A DNA stretch of 64,000 nucleotides. It comes from Eleginops maclovinus. Its lineage: Eukaryota > Chordata > Actinopteri > Perciformes > Eleginopidae. The notes beneath the pieces are model-generated. The model did no database searches and was not told the origin of the DNA. It saw only the letters and a list, made by a program, of their open reading frames with translations. The position numbers and the translations under genes are program-made. Positions 1-11,595 of the stretch are shown here, piece after piece. Position 1 is the first letter of the stretch; every line of letters begins with the position of its first letter. The stretch spans positions 21,975,790 through 22,039,789 of the forward strand of contig NC_086370.1 in assembly GCF_036324505.1 (NCBI RefSeq), written 5' to 3'.

Positions 1-260
1 AAATACCATTAGTTCCCCAAAAAAGAGAGCCTAAACTAAAGAGTAGGGAGATTTGAAATGATTGTCGGGTAATGCTTCAAAATAAATCCTCAATCTTAAT
101 TGAAACACCTCACTTGTGCGTCCATTTATGGGTCCGCTGCATCCAGCTGTGCTCGGCCAAGTTAGTTTGTTGAGTACTTGGTTCATGAGGAGTTTTTATC
201 TTTATACTAAAGTACAAAAGACCTCGGTGTGTTGTGTTGTTGTGTTAAAGGTGTGGTTAC

Positions 261-403
261 CTTCAGCTGGGTGTTGAAAGCGTCTATTTCCAGCAGCTTG
301 GCCCGGGTCTCTCTCTCCACAGCATCCAGCTGTTCTCTGAGCTGCTGTCTGCTGCTCTCCTTCTGCTCCACCGCCTTCTGCAGCGACGACAGGCTGTCAC
401 CTG

Positions 404-483
<80 letters not shown>

Positions 484-1777
484 TTAGTTCAGGCCCATGT
501 CAACTAAGCACTTTTTTCTGAGAGCCAGTGTCTTCTCTTAATTGATTTAAATTAGAACAGAGCCAGGCTGTCGTGTGTCCGCCACAAATAAAAGCACAGC
601 GCCTACTTTCTTTTTCTGAGCGCTCTTTCTGTGCAGTAGCTTTGATTGCTTGACCTTGACTATTTACACTTTTCAGAAAAAGCACTCAGAAACTTTTAAG
701 GAAAATCATAAAAATCTAAATAAAACAGAGCTAAAAAGTAGGCTTCTATACGAATGATCGATTAAATTATAATAAACTGTAATTAAATGTGTAGATTTCT
801 TGCCTTTTCTCTGTTTTTATATCGAGGTCTACATAACATACAGTATTTGTGTTTTCGACTGACAAAACACAACGTTTAAGGTCACCACCTTTGATTTGAG
901 GAACTGGGACTGATATCTTTCACCGCTCCTGACATTTACAGACCATATGATTTATATATTAAGGTAAAAATAAATTGCTAGATTCATCTATAATACATTT
1001 TCAATAGTTGTAGCCTTAATTTGAACTCTTTCAGAGAGTAGGCAAAACATATTGTATGTTGCACAACCTTTTTGATCATGATGCAACACAGCCAATCGAG
1101 ACAGCTTTGTAGGTTAAGAATATGAACATGTGACCTTTGAGTGTGTGTGTGTGTGTTTTGTGTGTGTGTGTTTGTGTTGAACTCACGATGCAAACTGTTC
1201 TGTTGCACCTGCTTCAGCTGGTCGTTGAGACACTGCTTATCGGGGATTAACCTCCCCAACCACTGCTGGGAGTCCTGCAGGAAACAGCAGAAAATAATCT
1301 CACATGAGACATTTTTCTACATGAAAGAATGTGAAACACCCTCTTGTATACATGAGGACAATCCACAGTTCTAGCAGAGAGTAAAGTGACATTTAGTGTT
1401 TGTTTCACATCTGTTGTGTGTACCTGCAGCTGCTGTTGTAGCAGAGTGATCTCAGCGATGCGCGTTTCCCTCGTCTGATTGGTCTGCTCCACCTCCCTCC
1501 GCTGAGCCGACAGACGGAACCGAACGTCCTTCAGTTTGCCCTCCAGCTGGGACTTCTTATCGTTCTGCAGAAAGGACAGATATAGAAAGTAATATATATT
1601 GTGTTTCTGCTGATGTGCCGAAGGATTAGGTTTCTCAAACGGTTTGTTTACAGCTGCTCTGTTCTTCCTGGTGTTGATACTTTTGGTTTATGTTCCCTTG
1701 TCATTTTAATTTCTCTGACTTTGTTAGTCTGCAACAAGTTTTTGATCTGATTTACATACATGTTTACAGACTCTATA

Positions 1778-1835
<58 letters not shown>

Positions 1836-4800
1836 TATGTTTGAATTACCAATGCCTCCAGTTCGAACTCAAGAGTTTTCTTCCTGGCTTTGAGCAGCAC
1901 GATGCTCTCCTGCTCGCGGTTCCTCTGAGTCAGGAGCTCCTGGCGACGCTGACGCTCCCACTCCAACTGACGCTGCCGCTCCAACTCACGCTTGGCAGCC
2001 TGCATAGACACACATCAAAGAGTATGTTTATTTACACCGCAACACATAGAGATTGCACAAGATGTAACATTCCAGGCTCTATTGTCAGATAGCTACAACA
2101 TAGTTTTGGCAATGAGAATCTGAAGTCTCCGGCTTCTAACAATGCCAACAGTCATTTTTACATTTGTTTCAAGGGTGATTTGACAACCTCTGTCGTGGGT
2201 TAACAGTTGAAAAATAGCCTCTTTATTGAACCTTTATTAACGTGCACCGTCCCTGTTAATGAACTAACAATAATAAATGCAACGGACAATATAGTACAGA
2301 CAAATAGATACTAAATATATCAAAAGAAATGTAAATAAATTGGTACAAGAGAATAGTGCAAAGGACACAATGGTGCAGAAATAAGAAACTAGGGGATAAC
2401 ATTTGGGGTATTGTAATTATATATAAACAAGTGTAAATAAACACTATGGGCAATTTAGACATTCATTTCACATCTTACTCTTGTACCATGGTGTCCTTTT
2501 GTGTTATATATTTGACTAACATGTGATTACCCCTTTATTAGAATAGATAAATCTAATCGTTCTACTTTCCCTCTTATCTGCACTTTCTCTTTGTCGTACT
2601 GTCCCTGCTGCAGGACGAATAAGGGATTCTAATTCTGATGAATGCAGAGTGTCAACAGCTGTATGTGTTCTGTAACATAAGTGAGTGGATATTTGGATAT
2701 TTCATCCATCCGTACATCAGACACTCCATTACACACCCTCTGCAGTCGGAGTGTGAGTACGGCTCTTCACTGTAAGAGTTACAGCGCGCAGTGAGTCGTC
2801 TGCAGCAGATTTAATTACAGGCTGCAAACGTCAACTCGACCGTAACTCTTCAATTACAATCCTCTTCCCCTCCTCTGTACCTCTCTCCTCTCGATCTCCT
2901 TGCGCCTCTCCTCCTCCCTCTGCCTCTCCAGCTCTCTCTGTCGCTCCAGCTGTTTTTCCAGTTCGTGTTGTCGCCGCCTCTCCTGCTCCAGACGCTCGCG
3001 CTCCTGAATACACAAACAACTCCTTTATTTGTTTACGTGTCACTCCGATGCATTTTCATTTCCTCCCAGTTTCAACACTTGCTGTAAATGCAAATAAATG
3101 CATCCCTTACTGATGAAATGTGAGATATTGTGGCTGTTATTATAAAAGAGATGGAGGAAGTACTTAGATTACTTACTTATCTCTAACATAATATACTCAG
3201 ATACAAGTTAAAGTTCTGCAAATTCAAAATTGTACTTAAGTAAAATAATTGGCACTTAAAAGTACATAGTAAGTAATCGATATGCAAAATAGCCCTTTTA
3301 AGCCCCAGATATGCTAAAATACCTACCTAAAATATTATAATATCATGCGTGTTGATTTATACTTTGTAATAATAACCAAAATCTGCAAAGTAACTCGTAA
3401 CTAAGTATGTAAAATACAAGTAGTGGAGAAAAAAGCACACCATTTGCCTTCAAAATGAAGTGAAGGAGAAGAATAAAGTACCATAGTGTGCTACAACTAC
3501 CTAAATGTTTTACTTAGAGACAGTAATTGAGTTAATGTACTACCTAAATTACACCAATGAACATAAATGCAAATATTTTACAGTCTTACACACAATCCAT
3601 CAGCTGTGACCGATGCAAATGTCGAATGCATGCCTTGTGTGAAAGACATAAATGAATATAGTCAGTATTCTACCTTCCTGTCCTGCTCCTCCCTCTCCAG
3701 AGCAGCCAGCCTCTCCTGCTCCTTCCTCTGCTGCTCCTGCAGAGCCTGACGCCTCTTCTCCAGCTCCAGGTTCCCGCGCTCAAAGTTCTCCCTCTTCTTA
3801 TCCTCAAACGTCACTGAGGAGGATATAAAATGAGCAAATATAAGACACTTTATTGTCGTTGTAAGCGTGCAACAGAATGACGTCTCTTAGTATCAGTGAT
3901 TAGCAAATATAAAACAAGATGATAAGATAGAAACCAAGATAGCAAGAAAATACAAGTCAATAAAAACGTAGAACAGCTATGATAAATGTGACTTTATTTC
4001 TTGCCTTGCCTAAGCTTTAGAAGTGCACACTGTTCTGCTTCAGCTGAAACTGCCAGAAGCTTATTTTCACCACATGAAAGTTCATAGAAAGTGGGTTCAG
4101 GGGGGCCTCTTTAATCCTGAACGCATGTCTACGATAGTAAGTAAATGTAAGTACATCTGGATCAAAGCATCAGCTAAAATAGCACGTGATAATAGTTAGT
4201 TTTAAGGGGTGCAATACTGCTAGCATTTCTTTAAAAATCTGAAATCACAGTAGGGTCATGAAGCCGACAGAGTGAGGGCATGTCCGGTCCCCGTGTGACA
4301 GTAATAGGATGTAATGTGCAACATTAATCACCTGGAAGTGTCTTGCTGCTCTCCGGCTCCTCCTCCGGCTCCTCCTGGACGCTCTTCTGATCCGACTGAA
4401 CACTGTCACTCCGCACGCGCCTGTAAGACACAAACACAACATCAAAACAAAGTCAAATCAACAGTTACTCTCGGTTTTTCCACTAGTTTAATGTGACTTT
4501 AACATAACATACAGCTGAGAGGGTTTACCTGAATGTGGGTGGGAGGTAATCTGGTGGTAACACAGGTGGTAACGGTAACCCTGACATGGCCATATCTATG
4601 AGGTGCATGGCTAAAATAAACTCCTCAGCCGTCAGCTTTCCATCCTGGTCGATGTCTGAGAGACTCCTACAGGATAAAAAGGAGGTATTTTAAGAACTTG
4701 TGTCTTTAAAGTTTCATTGGATGAAGATTAAAGGGTTGGAATTCAATGCACTGACCATATGGTGGCCAGCTGGCCCTGAGGAAGACTGGACTGCATCAGG

Positions 4801-7259
4801 ATAGTGCGCGCCTGAGGACCTGAGAGAGAGAATTACACATTTAAAACCGGAAAGCATGAAGGAAATATTACCAGAAGGGATGTCAGTGTGTGTGTGTGTG
4901 TGTGTGTACCTGTGAGGTGTCCACTCATCATCTTATCATGGGAGTTAAAAAGCTGTCTGTACTTCAGCCTGGAGGACTGAGGAACAGCCCAATCACAGGG
5001 GGGCTGAACACTGGGGCGGGGAACAGAAAGGTTACAGTTAGTCAAAATGAAAAATAAAAGACAGATATGGTAGGAATGCAGACTCAAAATACTCCTTGTT
5101 TCCTTGAGTAGTTAAATTGTACAGCCTACATTCATATCAACATGTTGTAAAAAGACCTTCAGTCGATTAAAAAAAGCTGAACCACACATTCTCTCATTTA
5201 TTGTTATCATGCAACATGGTACCATTATTTCTGAACATGCGCCCTACCTAGCAACGTCCACAGACGGCCCCTTCTGCAGCTTGTTGCTGGAACGATTACA
5301 AGACGCCGACTTGTTGACAGAGGGCGCTGAAAGAGAGGGAGAACAGGATGTGATAATCTGAGGCTGGGGTCAGATATAGGGCTGCACAAATAATCTAAAT
5401 GTTATCGTAATGGCTAAAGGTGCAATATTGTAATCGCAGAATCAGTCACTAAGAACATATTTTTTCCCAAATGCTGCTCCCCTAGTTGGAAACTCAACTT
5501 CTTCACTTACATTTAAACATACACTTTGGAAAAAACGTTGTCCGTCAGCATATTATTTTGATATATCTTTACTGCGTTTCACATTCTTTGGATATTTCTC
5601 ATTTTTGCACAAAAGTGCCACTGCACAGCTCTTTCATTTTAGTACAGATATATTTTGCACTTTTTCAAATTATTTATCACATCTTTGTCTAAGTTCGCAG
5701 TATTTTTACTTGCTTTATTTTTAATCTATTACTATGTTTACATTATGGCTAGTCAGGGGTTTGTCCTAACCGGATAACAGAGGCACTGCGCCCTCAAACG
5801 AGAATGCAGATTTTCCCCGTAAAGTGTTAAAGTGATGCCAGAAAACAATATTTCTGTTGGTCAAAAACAGTATTTCTGAAGTCCTATAATCAGTTCAAAA
5901 CATTGGGCCTCCATACACACAAAAAATCCAAAGGTAATTTTGTATATTATGTATAAACAGAAGCTTAACACTCCCACACCCCCGGTTCCCACAGAAGCAT
6001 CGTGAGCATTTAAGCACCCCCCCCTTCCCCCGTGTTGTTGTTACCTGGGAGGGGGAAGCCTGAGATGGGCTGCATCATGCCTGTGGGAGGGGCTCCATTG
6101 GCGATGGGTGGGGGGAGGGGAGGCGGGATGGACGAGACCAGTGGGGGAGACACCCCGACCGGGAGAGGCGGCAGGGGGAGAGGAGGCACGGCTGAGAGGG
6201 GAGGCATGCCTGCAGGAAAATACAAACGCAGCATCATGATTAGGAGGAATTAGAAAAGGCTCTGAATCGGACGTTATAACTGAGCCACAGAAGAAGAGGA
6301 GCAGTGTGACTCTATACTGTGTTTGCATTACATATAACTTTATTGATCAGCCAGGTGCGACACACTGAACAACAGTGAGTAAGCATTTCCTAAAACGACC
6401 TTTGGAAACAGTGACGTCGCCTCTATCAAAACACATTTGCGGTGTCTGGCTTTACTGTACACAGAATCCAACCGCAGAGCAGACATCCAGAACGTTCAGG
6501 GACAATCAGTAATTACATGAAACAACAGCAGAAGATCATATCTGTGTTGACATGTCAAACTGTGTGCAGTGCTTCCTCTGTATGAGCAGTGAGGAGAACA
6601 CTAGTACAGAGTGGGAAAGAGGTTAAAATGATCCTTTAGTCTTACAATCGATCACAAACGACAATGTTTACAGCATCATTGTGCTTTTAATTGTGCGTTT
6701 GTGCTTCAATATGTGCTGTAATTGCACTTCAACTGTGTGTCTTTTGCTTATGTGCTATAATTGTTACCATGTGATTTATTCTGTGCCTTTGTGTGCTCCC
6801 TTTTAATGCCATTAACCACCCATGGACTGCAGATTAATTAGGCTTTACGGCTAAATCTGGCACATTTAAATGACGGACTCAAGTGCCCGTGTTCATTAAT
6901 GTGCATTGTCACTCCTCAAATAAATAATAGAGAACTGTATTTCACAAACACATTGCATTTTGTGTGGTTTCTTACCGAAGCCGCCCTGTGGGGGTAGCGT
7001 CAGCGGAGGTTGTATCATACTGGGAGGAAGTGCGGGGGGGAGCGGGTGACCCTGGAGTTTCAGTTTGATGAGTTTCATGGCGATGGAGAACTCGTGGATG
7101 TCCATACGGCCATCACTGTTCATATCAGCCAGAGCCCTTTGAGAAACACACAGAGGAACGGTTCAAATAAAGATGGAAAAAAGAAAGATGTCTCAGCCTG
7201 ATGAGTTACATTTAATACTAACGAGTGCAGCCTCATTAGGATTTATGAAGTCATTTCTG

Positions 7260-7330
<71 letters not shown>

Positions 7331-10099
7331 TGTGTGTGTGGGCTGGTGTAATATGTCCTGGTTCTGTTACTCACCAGATTTGGGCCAGGATGGGAGGAGG
7401 CAGGCCTGATTGGAGGAAGAAGTTCCTGGCTTGGTCGCCTTGACAGACAAACAGAAACAGGATGTGAGACAAGTAAAAGGAAGGCCACTTTAGAACGTGT
7501 GAAGAAAGCCTGGGATCTCATTTCGAGTGTTAGCGTAAGGTCTGACGTTAAATAATATTTATTATTTGTATTTTATTTCATGTTTTATTGGACTTCTTAG
7601 TTTAATTTGACACATTTTTAAGCCTTATTTGATCTTTTTATTGCACAATCTTACTTCATATGTTTCTATTACATTTTATTTACTTCATATTTTATTTCAT
7701 TTTGAAATGGAATAAATTAAAGCAATTTCCTCGGCGATAATTCAAGTGTTTGTGATTCTGATTGTCCTTTCTTGCTCTTAATTAGCCACATGTTTGTCTT
7801 CTATATTAAACAGCATATTTTTAAGATTTTAAAACCCCCATTTAAATATATGATGGTGTGCGTTGAACAAAAATAATACCAGCAGCAAACCAATTATTTT
7901 TTATGATCTTACTGGGCCGTTAAAAAACAACAATGGATTTGTTGAATGACTAATACAGAATAATAAAAATGTAGGAGGTTAATTGTGGTTTTCTAATTGA
8001 CCTGTAACATTACATTTAACGTTTCATCAATTAAAGTTATCTGAATTCAAGGCGTGTTTTATAGCACACATTCAAGCACTGAGGACCTTGAATGACATTG
8101 TCCTTGTTCATCATCTCTCCTTACTCATACACATCCAGGGTGTGTGTGTGTGTGTGGGTGTGTGGTGAGATAAAGAGAGAGAGAGAGTCACCTGTGATGT
8201 AACCGCCGGCGGTGGGGGAGAGGCTGAGAAACTGCTGATCATGTTTGGCTCTCTCATCCACTGAGATCAGAAACACATCTGGACCTAATACACAGGAGAA
8301 ACACAGACACACAGACACACAGACACACACACACACACAGACACACACACAGTTAGAGATTACACACCAAACCCAGAGGCCAAAACAAAGCCAAACACAA
8401 GCAGAAGGAGAGACGGAGGAATGAGAGGAATGTGTTAGTCATGAGTTGCGCAAATTTTTAATAAGTGACACTTAAGACTTTAAAGAAGAAAATACCAGTG
8501 AATGGATTCATGGACTCTGAGACAGAGGCCGTCGTCTTTCCGTAGAAGGCTCCGAACAAAACCGTCTTTATTATGTTTCCCATTAATATGTGAACTTCAT
8601 AGACTCTTCACTAACTGACAGAGATGAATCAGTGGCCTTGCTAAATAATGAGCCAGTCTTTCAGCCTCCACAAATAGCCCCAGTTTCTAATTCTTTTATT
8701 CAAAAATTAAATCAGTCAGTAAGCGATCAGAGCAGTGGTCCCTTTATGTTCCTTCCTGTGTCGTTTGCTGGACATTTAGAGTGAATCATGCAGACTCATT
8801 TCCTCATTAAGAAGACAGTTGCTGCTGACGCAACATCATTTCCTTCTCCTGGTCGGCTTACGTGGAAAATAATGCCTACTCTTTACAAATGTAACCTTGA
8901 TCCCTCTGAGAAAAATAGAGAGAAATCAGATGAAATCAGCTTTTATCACATAGCTATTTCGTAGATGAAACTTTTCCTGTATTTTTCCAATGCTTTTATT
9001 AGCCATACGTATATTTCGTTACAAGACATGAGCAGTAATTGGCACATTAAGCCTCAGTTGTTTTCTAGCTGATTTTCTCCCTTTGTGTAACACTGATGAA
9101 CTCTGTTTGAGAGGCTAGTGCGCAATATGTCCCAACAGTTACAAATCTGTTTACAGTCTGACAAAATTTCACACTGTCTGCCCTTGTTTTGGTCTGTCTC
9201 ATCTCTCGTTGACAACGCTGACGTCAGATTTCGTCCCTCGTCCCTCTCTCTGGGGGCGAGCGCCCTCAAACCAAAATGCAGATTCTCCCCGTAAAATGTT
9301 AAAGTGCTGCCAGAAAACAATATCTCTGTTGGTCAGAAAGGGTTTAATGAGTCCAGAGATATGGTCAGATGTCTGGTCAGAGGGCAGAGACAGCGTACGT
9401 AGAATAAATAGGGGATGGATGTCCGGTGGGTCTGCAGGGGGACGAGTGGCAGGCAGCAGGCTGACACTGAGACTGAGATTTCTGATCCTTTCTTTACTCT
9501 CCTTTTTTCTGGAGAGGAAGTAAAGAAACTCTGGATTTATTTGTTGTTGGAGGTGCAATATATGACTCAGCAGCTTTAAGACATGAAGACACTATTATTT
9601 TCAGCTTCGCTCTGATGCAGGATTTCACCAGAAAGTGGGCGGGGCTTAATTTAGACTGGAAGTCACGTTAGCACCTCATGCTATGTTTTACTAGAAAACC
9701 CCCCTGGCTGTGAAATCTAATATATAACATTTATTTTATTATTTAGCATTCTATATTTTTTATTTTGCATGTTGCAGTTGTTGCTGTGTGACTTGCTACT
9801 GCTTTCCCTCTGAAGTGTGCTTCACAATTAGACTGATTAAAATATCTCCGGGGGGAATCCAAGAGGTAAAACTGGTTATGGAAATTTTAAGTGGGTTTAT
9901 GAGAAGGTGTGGCTCATCCTCTAATACACTGATGGAATATTATAGTGGATTAATGGAGCAATGTGCTGCCCCAGTGCTCTCGACTCTTCGCCATTGTCTC
10001 TAAAAGTAAAGTATGCTCATTGACGTTCATTGTACACACCTTTTTAATGGCAGCTACACACACTTACTGACCTGTGAATGAAGTGGGGAACTGCGCCAT
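261..10099 (-). CDS. itsn1: Intersectin 1, 5' part (16 coding exons; continues off the left edge)
   Basis: Endocytic and exocytic scaffold at clathrin-coated pits. Exons, 5' to 3': 10072-10099, 8192-8284, 7375-7438, 6976-7136, 6045-6209, 5248-5326, 4910-5010, 4756-4819, 4529-4666, 4332-4420, 3674-3813, 2881-3003, 1850-1999, 1424-1564, 1187-1274, 261-400. All junctions are GT-AG and phases agree, giving 588 codons with no stop. The start is the family-typical MAQFPT. EH1 spans about residues 15-107, with EF loop DMNSDGRMD at 66-74. A Pro-rich linker follows (about 108-196). EH2 spans about 204-297, with EF loop DIDQDGKL at 256-263. From about 330 a Glu/Arg/Gln-rich coiled coil ([14 protein letters not shown] type) runs to the window edge. 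SH3 and DH-PH-C2 parts are not in view, so long and short isoforms cannot be told apart. Residues such as [19 protein letters not shown] fit ITSN1 better than ITSN2. Head-to-head with cryzl1, as in human. Confidence 0.96.
402..480. repeat. (CA/TG)n microsatellite at an itsn1 acceptor
   Basis: About 38 dinucleotide units. On the transcribed (minus) strand it reads (TG)n followed by TTCAG, so it occupies the polypyrimidine-tract position of the exon ending at 400. Confidence 0.95.
1141..1180. repeat. Interrupted (TG/CA)n next to an itsn1 donor
   Basis: On the minus strand this is a CA-rich tract beginning about 10 nt inside the intron that starts at 1186. Confidence 0.9.
1781..1834. repeat. 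(TG/CA)n microsatellite, itsn1 intron
   Basis: About 27 units. Reads (CA)n on the sense strand of itsn1, about 15 nt downstream of the donor at 1849. Confidence 0.95.
3148..3560. mobile_element. Dispersed AAGTACTTAA-rich element, copy 1
   Basis: GGAGGAAGTACTTAGAT, then TTAAAGTTCTGCAAATTC and repeated AAGTAC/GTACTT motifs. Similar stretches are at 16.7, 27.2 and 28.7 kb. It resembles a TIR-type element common in fish introns; the family name is not determined. Confidence 0.5.
5785..5880. repeat. Dispersed repeat family B, copy 2
   Basis: Same CCCTCAAACGAGAATGCAGA and GCCAGAAAACAATATTTCTG blocks as copy 1, shorter. Lies in an itsn1 intron. Confidence 0.6.
7261..7340. repeat. (TG/CA)n microsatellite, itsn1 intron
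   Basis: About 40 units with one TA interruption. Reads (CA)n on the itsn1 sense strand, about 35 nt downstream of the donor at 7374. Confidence 0.95.
8139..8164. repeat. Short (TG/CA)n, itsn1 intron
   Basis: CA-rich on the sense strand, about 30 nt past the donor at 8191, separated from it by a (CT)n run. Confidence 0.85.
8302..8351. repeat. Imperfect CACAGA/(CA)n, itsn1 intron
   Basis: TG-rich on the itsn1 sense strand, upstream of the acceptor at 8285. Confidence 0.85.
9258..9405. repeat. Dispersed repeat family B, copy 1
   Basis: GCGCCCTCAAACCAAAATGC, then CCAGAAAACAATATCTCTGT and GGTCAGATGTCTGGTCAGAG. Found again, diverged, at 5.8 kb and inverted at 42.0 kb. Lies in an itsn1 intron. 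Confidence 0.7.
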
Positions 10100-10130
10100 G
10101 GTTCACTCAGTCTTCTGCACGACACAACAC
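10100..10130 (-). other. itsn1: itsn1 5'UTR part of the first coding exon
   Basis: The acceptor TTTTTCAG lies just right of 10130. From there, 31 untranslated bases lead into the ATG at 10099-10097. The exon ends at 10072 with donor GTCAGTAAG. An upstream in-frame start is not seen in this short leader. Confidence 0.8.
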
Positions 10131-11099
10131 CTGAAAAACAAAGTTTATCTGGTCAATCAAACTGATATTTAACTGCTAAATCGTGCATTAATACAGCAAC
10201 AGTTGACGGGCGGTTTTATCACCGAGGTCAGCAAACCAACGAGACGCTAAACAGCATTTTGAACCTAAATAGTCACCAGCTCAAAAGGTGCTGATGCAGT
10301 AAACAAAGTCATTTAGAGAAGTGATTTTACAGCACGAGTCTGGAGTTAATTTTCCACTCTGCTGTCTTTTCCTGCTGGAGTTCTGGTTGCAAAGTAAGTC
10401 ATTGTGGTTTCGATTCAATTACATGCAGATAGAAAAGGGGAATAAACACTGCAGCTCTCAATGAGGGATATCTTGTTTGTTTTAAATCCAATGTTGCTGC
10501 CAGCTCCAGCCCACTGTCAGAGACTGGACCATATGAGCCATGATGTGCATGACAACAGGGCAGCAGACCTTTATTTATGCAGGGCAGCTCGCCTGAGCAC
10601 ACTCTGCTTCACACCATACAGTCCATGCTTCACACTCACTCATTTACACACATTCCCACTGGGGAGCTGACCACCAAGGAGAACGTTTCACACAGCTGAC
10701 CTGCAAAATATTCTCCTCTCCAGTTTGTTTCGAGTCAGCGGGGATACAAATAAGAAATGTGCAAACAGAGAGCTACCAAAAGGCAGGGAAGTGGTGTTTT
10801 TCAGGTGATGGGTTTGTCTGAAAACGTGCAATTTAGTTTGGCAATTTTTTGGACAAAACAATCATCCAAACAACAGTGGAAATGATATGAATGTTAGTTA
10901 TTTGGCTGCAAAAAAACAGCAACAACAACCTGGAGGTGCCGACAGATCGTACTCTCAGGATGTTAAAAACCTTTTGTCTACCCGTGTACCGGCTGGTTAC
11001 TGTTCTGTACCATTATAGATTCTGATTCTGGGAAGCAAATCTACCACCCACTTTCATTACATTAAAGTCTTTTAAAGAGGATATATCGTGATTACTATA

Positions 11100-11200
11100 C
11101 TATGATTTGAGCCGTAGCAGATCATTTACATGCACCACAACCTATATCAACACACTACAGGAAAGGGGAAAAAACCCAAAAGCACAATAGGGCCTCTTTA
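11100..11200. mobile_element. MITE family A terminal fragment
   Basis: It shows only the terminal block: CATTTACATGCACCACAACC, then CACACTACAGGAAAGGGG and AATAGGGCCTCTTTA. Lies in itsn1 intron 1. Confidence 0.55.
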
Positions 11201-11298
11201 GAAGCTAAAGCATGCGATACAGGGATTATTTTTAGCATTTCATATTGAATCTCTTCATAAAATAGGAAGTAAAAGTGCCCTACTCCTTCACATTCGCA

Positions 11299-11303
<5 letters not shown>

Positions 11304-11350
<47 letters not shown>
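11304..11350. repeat. (TG)n microsatellite
   Basis: About 23 units in itsn1 intron 1. Confidence 0.95.
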
Positions 11351-11353
<3 letters not shown>

Positions 11354-11489
11354 CATACCTCTGCCATAGTAGAGGTATGTTAATCACATCCAGACCCGCT
11401 ACCCTGCCCTTTAGCCCTGTGGCCAACACACAACCCACAATAATAATACTACTCTGACACACATTGTATCAGACAAGGACTTAGTGAGG

Positions 11490-11492
<3 letters not shown>

Positions 11493-11581
<89 letters not shown>

Positions 11582-11595
11582 GTGTGTGTGTGTGT
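11493..11595. repeat. (TG)n microsatellite
   Basis: About 51 units with a single CG interruption, in itsn1 intron 1. Confidence 0.95.

Noticed and set aside
6032..6253. Plus-strand Gly-rich frame
   Set aside because: It is the antisense of the Pro-rich linker exon of itsn1.
9199..9558. 119-codon minus-strand frame inside an itsn1 intron
   Set aside because: Overlaps a dispersed repeat family B copy and has no recognisable domain.
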